This document shows, piece by piece, positions 23,930 through 31,266 of a stretch of DNA of 37,853 bases (position 1 is the first letter of the stretch; each line of letters begins with the position of its first letter). Source of the stretch: Fibrobacter sp. (GTDB taxonomy: Bacteria > Fibrobacterota > Fibrobacteria > Fibrobacterales > Fibrobacteraceae). A model generated the notes under the pieces. It saw only the letters and a list, made by a program, of their open reading frames with translations. It was not told the origin of the DNA and did no database searches. The stretch covers positions 1-37,853 of the forward strand of contig JAKSIF010000026.1 of NCBI GenBank assembly GCA_024398965.1, read 5' to 3'. A program made the translations under genes and the position numbers.

Positions 23930-25942
23930 TTACATTTCGGGAATCACGATATTGTAGGATAGCTTACGACCTGCTTCGTCCTTTATCTGGAGTGTGATTG
24001 TCTCGCCTGCATCCGGGAGCTTTTCTCCTTCGATAATGATTTCGCGAGGCTCGGAATCGTATTCCGCTGCAATCCACTTTTTGCCGGCGAGGACTGTGAT
24101 TGCGTTTCCGTCTTCAACACCGTCGTACTTGAACATCAGGGGGATCTTTAGGGCCGGTTGACGAGTTCCGCCAATCATCATTGCGTCCCAATAAGGGAAT
24201 CCCAGAGCGATTGGTTCCTGGTTATCGATGCTTGCGATGTCGCGTAGTTCGTTGGTGCTGGCGCAGCGTCCCTTTCCCTTGGTCTGCTTGCTGAAAATGA
24301 ACCAGTTGCGGCTAGTTTCGCCAAGCCAGTAGAGTGGTGCCGGATTTTCCTTGTTTTCTATACAGACGTTCCAGTTCTTCAGCTGCATGCCCTTGGGGTG
24401 GAATTCAAAAAAGTCTAGGCTGTCGGTGTGTGTGCGAGTTACAGCGAGAACTCGTTTTGTGGTGTCGTTGGTTATGGGGGCGCCTGTAATCTTTTGGGTA
24501 ATATTGACATCGCCGATAGAGGTGCTCCAATTAACGTTGGACTGGTTGCCGTTGGCTCCGAATACGGAAATGACTTCGTCAATAGCCTTGCCGTCTCCAG
24601 TAGAGGCTGCATCGGCTGTGTAGCGGATTCCTGTCATTTCGGGATAACGTTCGAATATCTTTCCGAGCGGAGTCGCCCTGTTCTCTTGTCTGTAAGCGGA
24701 ACACAGGTTTTCTGCCAGTACGCTTTCTCCCTTGAGAACAGAGAACTTCATGCCGGATTCGCAGCGGAACAGGTCTAGCATGGGACGGCTGAGGAAGGTG
24801 AATACGGGGGAGGTTTGCACCTTGGTTAAGGGGAATGATTTGTTGCCCGTACATTTGTTGCGGAACGTGAATTTCTTTGTTGTCACGTTGCCGGCAAAGT
24901 CTTCTACTTCCAAAGTGTAATTTGAAATCGGGGCAATTTTTGTGTTGATGAAATGCCAATCACCGGCAGTGTCGGCTTCCTCGGCCCACAGCAGCTGATC
25001 CCGGATCTGAAGCATCTTGCTGAAGCGCAGGGTGTCCATTCTTTCTTCAAAGATCTTGTCGTCGTAACGCCACATGGATATACGGCGAACTGACATGGGA
25101 TTGTCCTTTGGAGTGCGGCTGTAGTCAACGATTTTGACAGCCAGGTTCACGTTGAACTCGTTCTTTACCGGAGAAACTATGCAACCTTTATCAATTGCTT
25201 CGGCAGAGGTGAGGGACAGTTCGTTGCCCTGCCACAAAGCGGCGCCAAGGACTTGCGGTGCGATAGTGTCTGAAGCGTCGGTGTCAAATATGCGCGGGTT
25301 TACAACGCGGTCGTTATCCAGACGAACTTCTAGATGCAGGTGGGGGTTACCGATTCCGCTGCTACCGGCGTATGTCAGGGTATCTCCTTTTTTAAAGGCT
25401 CTGCCGGGTTTGACTGTAACGTCGTTTTTCTTGGTGGCGTATTGCTGCTTTGCTATGGCATCATCCAGGTCGCCAAAGCTGCTCTGATGGGCGAAAACCC
25501 ACGTTTTGCCGCTTTTCCCCTGGTAGAACATAACTTTGCCGTAGCCAAAGGGGGAAACTCGCAGTTCTTTTACCTTGCCGTCTTCGGGAGCGAAGATTGG
25601 CCAGCCTTCTTCCATGTTGGTGGAGTAATCAAGGCCTGCGTGGTAACGAGTTCCGCGATTTTCTCCAAACGAGGATGTTAAATAGGCTTCCTTGCCGAAG
25701 GGCTGGTATTTTTCGGTGGCTTTTTGTGTGTTTAATTCTTGTTGTTCTTTTTCGCTAGCCTTTGCTGCAGCGCCTCCAAAATCCGCTTCGTTTACGGTGC
25801 CGCCATTTTTAGCCTTGATGCAATCTTCGTAGGCGAAGGCGTCCATTGTTTCTTCGCTGCATTCTTCGGCAATGGAAATCGAAGGGAAAGCCAGTGCTGC
25901 TGCAATGATACCGTGGGTAAGAGATAGCTTGAGTTTATTCAT
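23930..25942 (-). CDS. secreted M23-family metallopeptidase
   Basis: A 670-residue exported protein. The signal peptide ends near SIA-EE (about residue 25). The LytM/M23 domain (about 85-215) carries the zinc ligands H101 and D105 in HAGLD, H152 in FAHQSS, and the active-site pair in NPHLHLE (about 199-205), so it looks active. The remaining about 450 residues form beta-rich regions with no recognised domain; one segment (about 265-350, with FNVNLAVKIVDYS and YTLEVEDFAGNV) looks Ig-like. M23 enzymes cut peptidoglycan cross-bridges. The ATG at 25942 starts the signal peptide and has AAGG upstream; earlier in-frame codons are not used. Confidence 0.85.
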   Translation of the reverse strand: MNKLKLSLTHGIIAAALAFPSISIAEECSEETMDAFAYEDCIKAKNGGTVNEADFGGAAAKASEKEQQELNTQKATEKYQPFGKEAYLTSSFGENRGTRYHAGLDYSTNMEEGWPIFAPEDGKVKELRVSPFGYGKVMFYQGKSGKTWVFAHQSSFGDLDDAIAKQQYATKKNDVTVKPGRAFKKGDTLTYAGSSGIGNPHLHLEVRLDNDRVVNPRIFDTDASDTIAPQVLGAALWQGNELSLTSAEAIDKGCIVSPVKNEFNVNLAVKIVDYSRTPKDNPMSVRRISMWRYDDKIFEERMDTLRFSKMLQIRDQLLWAEEADTAGDWHFINTKIAPISNYTLEVEDFAGNVTTKKFTFRNKCTGNKSFPLTKVQTSPVFTFLSRPMLDLFRCESGMKFSVLKGESVLAENLCSAYRQENRATPLGKIFERYPEMTGIRYTADAASTGDGKAIDEVISVFGANGNQSNVNWSTSIGDVNITQKITGAPITNDTTKRVLAVTRTHTDSLDFFEFHPKGMQLKNWNVCIENKENPAPLYWLGETSRNWFIFSKQTKGKGRCASTNELRDIASIDNQEPIALGFPYWDAMMIGGTRQPALKIPLMFKYDGVEDGNAITVLAGKKWIAAEYDSEPREIIIEGEKLPDAGETITLQIKDEAGRKLSYNIVIPEM

Positions 25943-26087
25943 AAGTTGAACCTTGATTGTGCACCAAAATCGCCACATGCCAAAATATTTTGCAGGACGA
26001 AAGATACAAAAATGTTACATCAAGTTCAATGAGAACTGTACGACTCACTTTGGGAAATGAGAGTGAGTAGAAAAACTTCACAAAAAA

Positions 26088-26113
26088 AAAGGCCCGCCTT
26101 TAAGCGAGCCTTT
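26088..26113 (-). terminator. terminator for tRNA-Ala
   Basis: On the minus strand AAAGGCTCGC pairs with GCGGGCCTTT (10 bp, one T-G pair), followed by a long T run. Confidence 0.85.
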
Positions 26114-26118
26114 TCTAG

Positions 26119-26191
26119 TGGAGCTAAGGAGAGTCGAACTCCTGACCTCCTGCATGCCATGCAGGCGCTCTACCAACTGAGCTATAACCCC
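26119..26191 (-). tRNA. tRNA-Ala (anticodon GGC)
   Basis: The minus strand folds into a 73-base cloverleaf: acceptor GGGGTTA with TAGCTCC, D-arm GCTCAGTTGGTAGAGC, anticodon stem CCTGC/GCAGG with loop ATGGCAT giving anticodon GGC, and T-arm with GTTCGACTC. The G3-U70 pair that identifies alanine tRNAs is present, and the discriminator is A. The 3' CCA is not encoded, so it must be added enzymatically. A terminator follows directly. Confidence 0.95.
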
Positions 26192-26270
26192 GAGGGTGAC
26201 CCAAATATTGAAAATTGTTTGGAATCTGTCAAGGGGGAAAATAAAAAATCTGGGATTTTTTTGCAATTGT

Positions 26271-26293
26271 GAATTATGAATTACGAATTATGA
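26271..26293. repeat. AT-rich dispersed repeat copy
   Basis: GAATTATGAATTACGAATTA in the 206-bp gap between the tRNA and the cyclophilin gene is another copy of the words at 5016 and 14790-14932. Confidence 0.5.
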
Positions 26294-26315
26294 GAAAAAA
26301 CAATAGGTGAAAGCG

Positions 26316-26343
26316 AAAAAAAACGCAGGTTTTACCCTGCGTT
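26316..26343 (-). terminator. rho-independent terminator for the cyclophilin gene
   Basis: On the minus strand AACGCAGG-GTAAAA-CCTGCGTT (26343-26322) is a perfect 8-bp stem followed by T residues. Confidence 0.88.
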
Positions 26344-26360
26344 CCTTTGGCATGTTCTTG

Positions 26361-26398
26361 AATAGCTCACGGCTCAAAGCTCGGAGCTCATGGCTATT
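26361..26398. repeat. GCTC-rich imperfect palindrome at the cyclophilin stop codon
   Basis: AATAGC (26361-26366) pairs with GCTATT (26393-26398), with internal GCTCAC, GCTCGG and GCTCAT words. It overlaps the end of the minus-strand cyclophilin gene. Confidence 0.5.
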
Positions 26399-26942
26399 AA
26401 GCCTTTTCGATCTTCACGGATTCGATGATCACGTCTTCGTAGGGTGCATCGCGACGGTCGGTCTTTACGCCTGCGATTTCATCCAGAACTTCGAAGCCTT
26501 CGTAGAGCTGACCGAAAACGGAGTAACCTTCAGCAGGGCCGCCGTTTGCCGGATGGTCCAGGAAGTGCACGTCTTCGCCGTGGACGATGAAGAACTGGGA
26601 ACCGATGGAGTGGGGCATCATGGTCTTTGCCCAGCTGAGGGCGCCGCGCATGTGGGTGAGGCACGGATCGTACTTGTCGCCGATGGTGGTGCCCGGGCCG
26701 CCTGCAGCGTGACCACCGGTACCGTTACGGTTGGTGAAGTCGCCACCCTGGATCATGAAGCCAGAAATGATGCGGTGGAACGGTGCGCCATCGTACTTGC
26801 CCTGCTTGGCCAGTTCGATAAAGTTGGTTGCGCATTCGCCGACGCGTTCTTCGAAAAGACGCAGCTTCATCACGCCGTGGTTGGTGGTCATAATGGCGAT
26901 GGTTTCGCCTGCCTGGGGCTTGTCCAGCTGATTAAAAGGCAT
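26397..26942 (-). CDS. cyclophilin-type peptidyl-prolyl cis-trans isomerase
   Basis: A 181-residue single-domain cyclophilin that speeds proline isomerisation during folding. It has the family core: FIELAKQGKYDGAPFHRII (about 41-59, catalytic Arg in FHR), GFMIQGGDFTNRNGTGG (about 61-77), SQFFIVHG and YSVFGQLYEGFEVLD. There is no signal peptide, so it is cytoplasmic. An acid-rich insert VHGEDVHFLDHPANGGPAEG sits at the usual loop before the conserved FG block. Single-gene unit with its own terminator. The upstream region on its strand holds a GTCATTGCGAG dispersed repeat. Confidence 0.93.
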   Translation of the reverse strand: MPFNQLDKPQAGETIAIMTTNHGVMKLRLFEERVGECATNFIELAKQGKYDGAPFHRIISGFMIQGGDFTNRNGTGGHAAGGPGTTIGDKYDPCLTHMRGALSWAKTMMPHSIGSQFFIVHGEDVHFLDHPANGGPAEGYSVFGQLYEGFEVLDEIAGVKTDRRDAPYEDVIIESVKIEKA

Positions 26943-26983
26943 GGAATATCTCCTGATGGGTTATTGTTTTGGAACCCTCAAAC

Positions 26984-27014
26984 GTCATTGCGAGCCGCAG
27001 GCGCGGCAATCCAG
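26984..27014. repeat. GTCATTGCGAG-type dispersed palindromic repeat
   Basis: GTCATTGCGAGCCGCAGGCG continues to a GGCAATCCAG end. TTGC with GCAA and CCGC with GCGG can pair. It is of the same general kind as the repeats around the GIY-YIG gene but is not identical and has no nuclease gene next to it. Confidence 0.65.
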
Positions 27015-27105
27015 ACCGAAATCGGGTCTCCAAGGTTGTTCTTTCGCAATATAAATAAAAAATTTTGTGGAATTGCCGAAAATTTGCCCTATTTTCAAAA
27101 TTCAC

Positions 27106-27146
27106 TTGACATTGTTTTTTTTTGTTTACATTTGCGTGTAAGCAAA
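27106..27146 (+). promoter_or_regulatory. candidate promoter and operator of the SIR2-like operon
   Basis: A perfect TTGACA (27106-27111) stands 15 bp before TACATT (27127-27132). TTTGTTTACA (27121-27130) and TGTAAGCAAA (27137-27146) form an inverted repeat (9 of 10) over the -10 region, a likely operator. The spacing is shorter than ideal. Confidence 0.4.
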
Positions 27147-27164
27147 TAAAAAGATGAGGCTTGC

Positions 27165-27521
27165 ATGGCTTATCAAATTGAATGCGTTGTTCAAGAAGTT
27201 GGTTTGGCGGTTAATGGCTGTGTTTCTGCTCTTAAAATCAAGGGAACCGAAGGCTACCTGTTAAAACAGGGTGGCGAAGAGTATAATGTGTTTTGCCCCA
27301 TTTCGGGTGATGAAAAAATTGAGAGCGGAGAACAGACTGTTTTATTGAACGCGAAGGATGTCTTGAATTTTAAGACGGCAATTTGTTACGGAATTGCGCA
27401 AATGCTCATTCAGGCGAAAACTTCTAACACGAAAGTGCGCTTGAAATTTGATGAAAAAGATGATTCTAAAATCGTTTGTGAAAAATTGAATCTTTCTTTG
27501 ACCTCCATCGTCTTAATCTAG
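27165..27521 (+). CDS. unrecognised small protein, first gene of SIR2-like operon
   Basis: A 118-residue soluble protein that I do not recognise. It has no signal peptide or membrane segment. Its start, YQIECVVQEV, and overall layout match the C-terminal half of the protein at 29254, which has YSIECVVKTM: both have a GDEK or GDKT turn, an LLNAKD or MLDSKT strand and a KVRLKFDE or KIEMTFRG strand near the end. So the two genes share a domain of about 110 residues. It begins an operon behind a TTGACA box and ends 4 bp before the SIR2-like gene, which suggests joint function. Confidence 0.65.
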   Translation: MAYQIECVVQEVGLAVNGCVSALKIKGTEGYLLKQGGEEYNVFCPISGDEKIESGEQTVLLNAKDVLNFKTAICYGIAQMLIQAKTSNTKVRLKFDEKDDSKIVCEKLNLSLTSIVLI

Positions 27522-27525
27522 TCTT

Positions 27526-29241
27526 ATGAGTCAGCCTTCTACATGGTCTGAGACCCTCGTGTTTATTGGTGCCGGAGCCACGGCCTTGCTTGGCATGCCC
27601 CAAACCAGTGAACAAACAAAATTTTTTCGAGAATTATCAAAATTCGGTGGTCGTAAGAGCCTGGCGAATTTCACGAATGATTTTGCGCAAAACGACCTGA
27701 ATCGTCTTGAAGATTTTCTTATTCTGCTTGGTGACGACAAAACTGACGAAGATTGCTGGCTAGAAATTACAGATGGTGAACTGGCCGCAGCACGCAGGGC
27801 CTATGGTTCCGCAGGTGTAACTCCATCAGACGAAATCCTGAAAAAACGGATTCTGGAGCTTCGCCATTCCTATGACTGGCTGGCCCTTAAGCAGATTATT
27901 TCCATTTGCCCTCATGACAAGGAAAACGATAACCTGATTCGTGATGTCTATACCCTGCTCGATAAAAAGATGAATGCCAAGCAGGGAATCAAGGTTCGTG
28001 CAGCGATCGGCGATAAGGATGAAATTGTCATAGACTACAGCAGACTCAAGGGTGCGTACGCCTGCGTTATCTGCTTTACGGTAATCCTTTTTGCAAAATC
28101 CTGGAAAAACTTGGCAGAAGGCAAAAATGCAGAGATGTTTTCTAGCTACAAAAGGTTTGCAGAAACATTCGCTCGTCTGATGCAAAAGGAAAGCTTTGCC
28201 TTTGCCGAAAAATACCCGGACCTGACAAGCCGCGAATTTTACCAGTTCAGCACCTCTTTTGTCTCCTTCAATTTCGAAACCGTATTCATGTGGCTCCTGT
28301 TCAATGCGAACCGCGAAGTGAACCATTTTGATAAGTATTTGAAGACGGCGCAAAAGGTGGAGCAGTGGCTGGATTTTGGATTCCAGACCAAGAGCCGTAA
28401 AATTTCAAGTAAACCAGAAGATCGAAAGCCCGAAAAGTTTTCCTATTCCTATGACGAAGTTGTTGCCTTTAGGCAGAATGAATGCAAGGCTTCCGGGTCT
28501 CCTGTTGGGCGTATCGGCAAGTTCTTTTTTGCCCACGGCAGTTCCAACTGGCGTGAATGCCCCGCCTGTGGGCGTATGATGTATTACCTTGGCGACGAAT
28601 GGGGCTATGGCTCAAAGCATTTGAACCCGCCTTTGCCTGTGCCGTTATTTGAAAACGATAATTTTAACCGCACAGAAAACGAAAAACGCTGGTGTAACGA
28701 ATCCTTGCAATCGGATGCCCTGGAGTGTGTTTCCTGTGGGGCAAAGACATTCGCCAGTAATTCGCCCATGATTATGCAGACCATGATCAAGGGAACGCCG
28801 ACATCGTTCCTTGAAGAAGTCCAGCGCGAAGTTCGCGTAGGACTTGAAAAATGCAGGCATGTGGTTTTGCTGGGGTACTCCTTGCCTGTGGATGATGTTG
28901 TGTGGATACAGACTTTTACTGAGGCTATTCGTTGCCGAAAAAATACCGAAGAACAGGCGTACTGCAGCGTGGTTGTGGGGTATAAAGGTGAAAAACGATG
29001 GATGTATGGCGAAGAACTGAAACGTTATGCAGGAGCCCATCGTTACGAAAAGGAAGCCGATGCGTATGGGGCTAAGGCTATAGAAAGTGCAATATCCATT
29101 TTCGGTGCCGAGAATGTACGTGCGTACTGCGGTGGAATCCCTCAGGTCTGGGGTGACGCAACCGAAAATGAATTGAAGGAAATTCTCTATCCACAGAGCT
29201 GGAATGCGAATATGTGGAAGGGAACGAGATTGGAAAAATAA
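27526..29241 (+). CDS. SIR2-like NAD-binding protein with sirtuin zinc ribbon
   Basis: A 571-residue soluble protein. The N-terminus has the Rossmann-type LVFIGAGATALLGMP (residues 11-25), as in SIR2 domains. FVSFNFETVF (about 247-256) may be the NAD-site Asn block. HGSSNWRECPACG (about 337-349) matches the sirtuin catalytic-His region running into the first zinc pair, Cys345 and Cys348; the second pair is Cys401 and Cys404. VVLLGYSLPVDD (about 450-461) is typical of SIR2-like defence effectors. An insert of about 200 residues separates the two halves. SIR2 domains deacetylate proteins or, in several phage-defence systems, destroy NAD+. Which applies here is not shown. Flanked by two genes sharing a domain. 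Confidence 0.75.
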   Translation: MSQPSTWSETLVFIGAGATALLGMPQTSEQTKFFRELSKFGGRKSLANFTNDFAQNDLNRLEDFLILLGDDKTDEDCWLEITDGELAAARRAYGSAGVTPSDEILKKRILELRHSYDWLALKQIISICPHDKENDNLIRDVYTLLDKKMNAKQGIKVRAAIGDKDEIVIDYSRLKGAYACVICFTVILFAKSWKNLAEGKNAEMFSSYKRFAETFARLMQKESFAFAEKYPDLTSREFYQFSTSFVSFNFETVFMWLLFNANREVNHFDKYLKTAQKVEQWLDFGFQTKSRKISSKPEDRKPEKFSYSYDEVVAFRQNECKASGSPVGRIGKFFFAHGSSNWRECPACGRMMYYLGDEWGYGSKHLNPPLPVPLFENDNFNRTENEKRWCNESLQSDALECVSCGAKTFASNSPMIMQTMIKGTPTSFLEEVQREVRVGLEKCRHVVLLGYSLPVDDVVWIQTFTEAIRCRKNTEEQAYCSVVVGYKGEKRWMYGEELKRYAGAHRYEKEADAYGAKAIESAISIFGAENVRAYCGGIPQVWGDATENELKEILYPQSWNANMWKGTRLEK

Positions 29242-29253
29242 AAGGTGAAAGTC

Positions 29254-29970
29254 ATGACAACAACCAAAGAAAAGCATTCCTTCAATTTTGTTGGAGGAGA
29301 TAAACTTAGTAGTATGGGGGCGACATGGTTTGTCCTGTACCATTACTATAAAACATCAGATTCTTCCTATGATAAGTGGAAGGAAAAAAAAGAAAACAGT
29401 GCAAAGATTCGACTGAACACTTATGAAAAAGAAGTTGGAAAAAGACTCTCTGATTACGGAAAAGAGAGCGAGTGTGCAATGGAATTTGGAGATTGTAGCA
29501 TTGTAGAATATTGGCTTGAAAAAATACAAGAAATGGATGACTGTAATTTGGACAAGTCTAATTTCAATGTAACCCCAAAGGAAGTGAAAAGGCTTTGTTC
29601 TTTAATGCTTTCGCAAATGCGATATAGTATTGAATGTGTCGTGAAAACGATGTCTATGGGGCTAAAGTTTGAGTTTGAAATTCAGGGCTGTGAAAATTAT
29701 TTGCATAGAATCACTGAGAAAAATAATGAACGTTGTTTGAATTACTTTGTGAAAGGTGACAAAACATCAGCTCTTATGCTTGATTCAAAAACGAAATTCG
29801 TTCTAGATCAAGAATCTCCACTAGTCAAAATGATCGTTGCTGGTTTTGAAAGTAACCGAAAGATTGAAATGACCTTTAGAGGTGCCGCTTTCAAAAATGT
29901 ATTGTATAGCAAATTGTTCGGTGAATTTGTGAATGTAGATGAACTCGTTTGCGAAGTTAAACTGTATTAA
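29254..29970 (+). CDS. unrecognised two-part protein sharing a domain with the gene at 27165
   Basis: A roughly 238-residue protein. The first about 120 residues are Lys- and Glu-rich and mostly helical, with no match I recognise. The rest (from MRYSIECVVKTM, about residue 123) aligns by eye with the whole 118-residue product of 27165. I prefer the ATG at 29254, with AAAGGTG 7 bases upstream; an in-frame GTG at 29245 is possible. It starts 12 bp after the SIR2-like gene and 42 bp before the FISUMP gene, so it sits in a plus-strand series. Codon use is more AT-rich than in core genes, hinting at acquisition. Function unknown. Confidence 0.65.
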   Translation: MTTTKEKHSFNFVGGDKLSSMGATWFVLYHYYKTSDSSYDKWKEKKENSAKIRLNTYEKEVGKRLSDYGKESECAMEFGDCSIVEYWLEKIQEMDDCNLDKSNFNVTPKEVKRLCSLMLSQMRYSIECVVKTMSMGLKFEFEIQGCENYLHRITEKNNERCLNYFVKGDKTSALMLDSKTKFVLDQESPLVKMIVAGFESNRKIEMTFRGAAFKNVLYSKLFGEFVNVDELVCEVKLY

Positions 29971-30012
29971 GGAAATGGCAAAAGTCCTTAAATCTAAACG
30001 GAGAAAAAAGAA

Positions 30013-31101
30013 ATGATTATGGGAAAAATTCTCGTGACCGTAGGTTTGTTGGTTGTATGTTCTATGGCGGGAACCCTTAAAGATTCCCGTGATGGTCAAA
30101 CCTACAAGACCGTGCAGATTGGCAACCAGGTCTGGATGGCCGAAAATTTGAATTATAAGACCAGTGGGAGCGCGTGCTATGACAACGAGGAAAGCAATTG
30201 CGAAAAGTACGGGCGCCTGTACACCTGGGAATCTGCGAAAAAGGCGTGCCCTGCAGGATGGCACTTGCCTAGCAAGGAGGAGTTTGAAAGACTCCTGTAT
30301 ATTGTGGGAGGAGCCTCTGATGAAATAACGTCAATAAATCTACGCGCACGCAGTTGGAAATTTGGGTCGGAAATGTTCGGCTTTTCGGCTCTCCCTGCTG
30401 GCAGCTACAACAGCCGCTACAAGGAGTTCGGCCTTTTGGGCTTCAGCACCTACATTTGGTCTTCTACGGAGGAAAATAGCGACTACGCCTACAGCCTGTA
30501 CGTCGAAGCCTCCTTCGCGGACGTCGGCGGCAAAAACATGGACGGCGGAGGCTCTGTTCGTTGTCTCCAGGACTCAGAGGCGCAGCCACCGAGCGGAACT
30601 TTAAAGGATTCCCGTGATGGTCAAACCTACAAGACCATGCAAATCTTTGGCCGGGTTTGGATGGCTGAGAATCTGAATTATAAGACCAGTGAGAGCGAGT
30701 GCTATGACAACAAGGAAAGCAATTGCAAAAAGTATGGGCGCCTGTACACCTGGGAATCTGCGAAAAAGGCGTGCCCTGCAGGATGGCGCTTGCCTAGCCA
30801 CTGGGAGTTTAAAATACTCCGGGATAATGCGGGAGGAGCCTCTGATGAAATAAAGTCAATAAATCTACGCGCACGCAGTTGGAGAAATGGGGCGGACAAG
30901 TTCGGCTTTTCGGCTCTCCCTGCTGGCTACTACGACAGCAACGACAAGAAGTTCGACAATTTGGGCAACGTCGCCATCTTTTGGTCTTCTACTACGGAGG
31001 TCGATTTCGGCGCCTCCCTCCTGGGCATCGACGTCGGCCGCCCGTTCCAAGGCTTCAGCGACAGGGACCGCGGACACTCTGTTCGTTGTCTCCAGGACTA
31101 A
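30013..31101 (+). CDS. secreted protein with two tandem FISUMP (Fib_succ_major) domains
   Basis: A 362-residue exported protein. A short signal peptide (cleavage near SMA-GT, residue 19) precedes two FISUMP domains (about 20-187 and 195-362) that are nearly identical in their first halves (GTLKDSRDGQTYKT, WMAENLNYKTS, YGRLYTWESAKKACPAGW). FISUMP is a C-type-lectin-like fold specific to Fibrobacter and some other groups, and a known target fold of diversity-generating retroelements. The last about 55 residues of each domain differ strongly between constant blocks GFSALPAG, WSST and SVRCLQD. The gene lies directly upstream of the Avd-like gene. Start at the ATG at 30013 with GGAG upstream. Ligand unknown. 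Confidence 0.88.
   Translation: MIMGKILVTVGLLVVCSMAGTLKDSRDGQTYKTVQIGNQVWMAENLNYKTSGSACYDNEESNCEKYGRLYTWESAKKACPAGWHLPSKEEFERLLYIVGGASDEITSINLRARSWKFGSEMFGFSALPAGSYNSRYKEFGLLGFSTYIWSSTEENSDYAYSLYVEASFADVGGKNMDGGGSVRCLQDSEAQPPSGTLKDSRDGQTYKTMQIFGRVWMAENLNYKTSESECYDNKESNCKKYGRLYTWESAKKACPAGWRLPSHWEFKILRDNAGGASDEIKSINLRARSWRNGADKFGFSALPAGYYDSNDKKFDNLGNVAIFWSSTTEVDFGASLLGIDVGRPFQGFSDRDRGHSVRCLQD
30403..30573 (+). other. candidate DGR variable region A (FISUMP domain 1)
   Basis: It lies between the constant CTCCCTGCTGGC (30391-30402) and TCTGTTCGTTGTCTCCAGGA (from 30552). Codons are largely NNC (AGC TAC AAC AGC CGC TAC), as expected if AAC codons of a template were mutated at adenines. No template is visible to prove it. 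Confidence 0.5.
30928..31101 (+). other. candidate DGR variable region B (FISUMP domain 2)
   Basis: Of the 51 codons between 30928 and 31080, 33 end in C, far more than in the constant first half of the same gene. The 27 bases at 31081-31107 spanning the stop codon are identical to 32601-32627 after variable region C, as expected for an initiation-of-homing site. Confidence 0.55.
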
Positions 31102-31111
31102 AGCGATTGCG

Positions 31112-31180
31112 CCCTCTAACTAAGGAAGCGCACTGTGCTATCTTAGCCAAGGCCTAGCGAAGTAAAGCCTTGAAACTATC
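31112..31180 (+). repeat. conserved 3' flank shared by both FISUMP genes (copy 1)
   Basis: From CCCTCTAACTA to CCTTGAAACTATC, this aligns with 32693-32759 downstream of the second FISUMP gene. Each copy holds a CAAGGC...GCCTTG hairpin (31148-31153 with 31167-31172 here) around a shared TAGCGAAG core. Confidence 0.75.
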
Positions 31181-31219
31181 AAGAAGAGCTACGCAGCGAT
31201 GCTGCGAAAGTTCTTCTTG
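31180..31219. other. two-tier hairpin after FISUMP variable region B
   Basis: CAAGAAGA (31180-31187) pairs with TCTTCTTG (31212-31219), and CGCAGC (31192-31197) with GCTGCG (31201-31206) around a GAT loop. There is no T tract, so it is not a normal terminator. It lies between the variable region and the Avd-like gene. Confidence 0.7.
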
Positions 31220-31266
31220 GTGAAAAATTATGGTTATAAATATTGCTTATAGACGAATTTTACACC

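Noticed and set aside
31101-31243. Possible DGR template repeat in the gap between the first FISUMP gene and the Avd-like gene
   Set aside because: The gap shows no alignment to the variable segments, only the shared 3' flank and a hairpin; no adenine-rich copy of the variable region is present.
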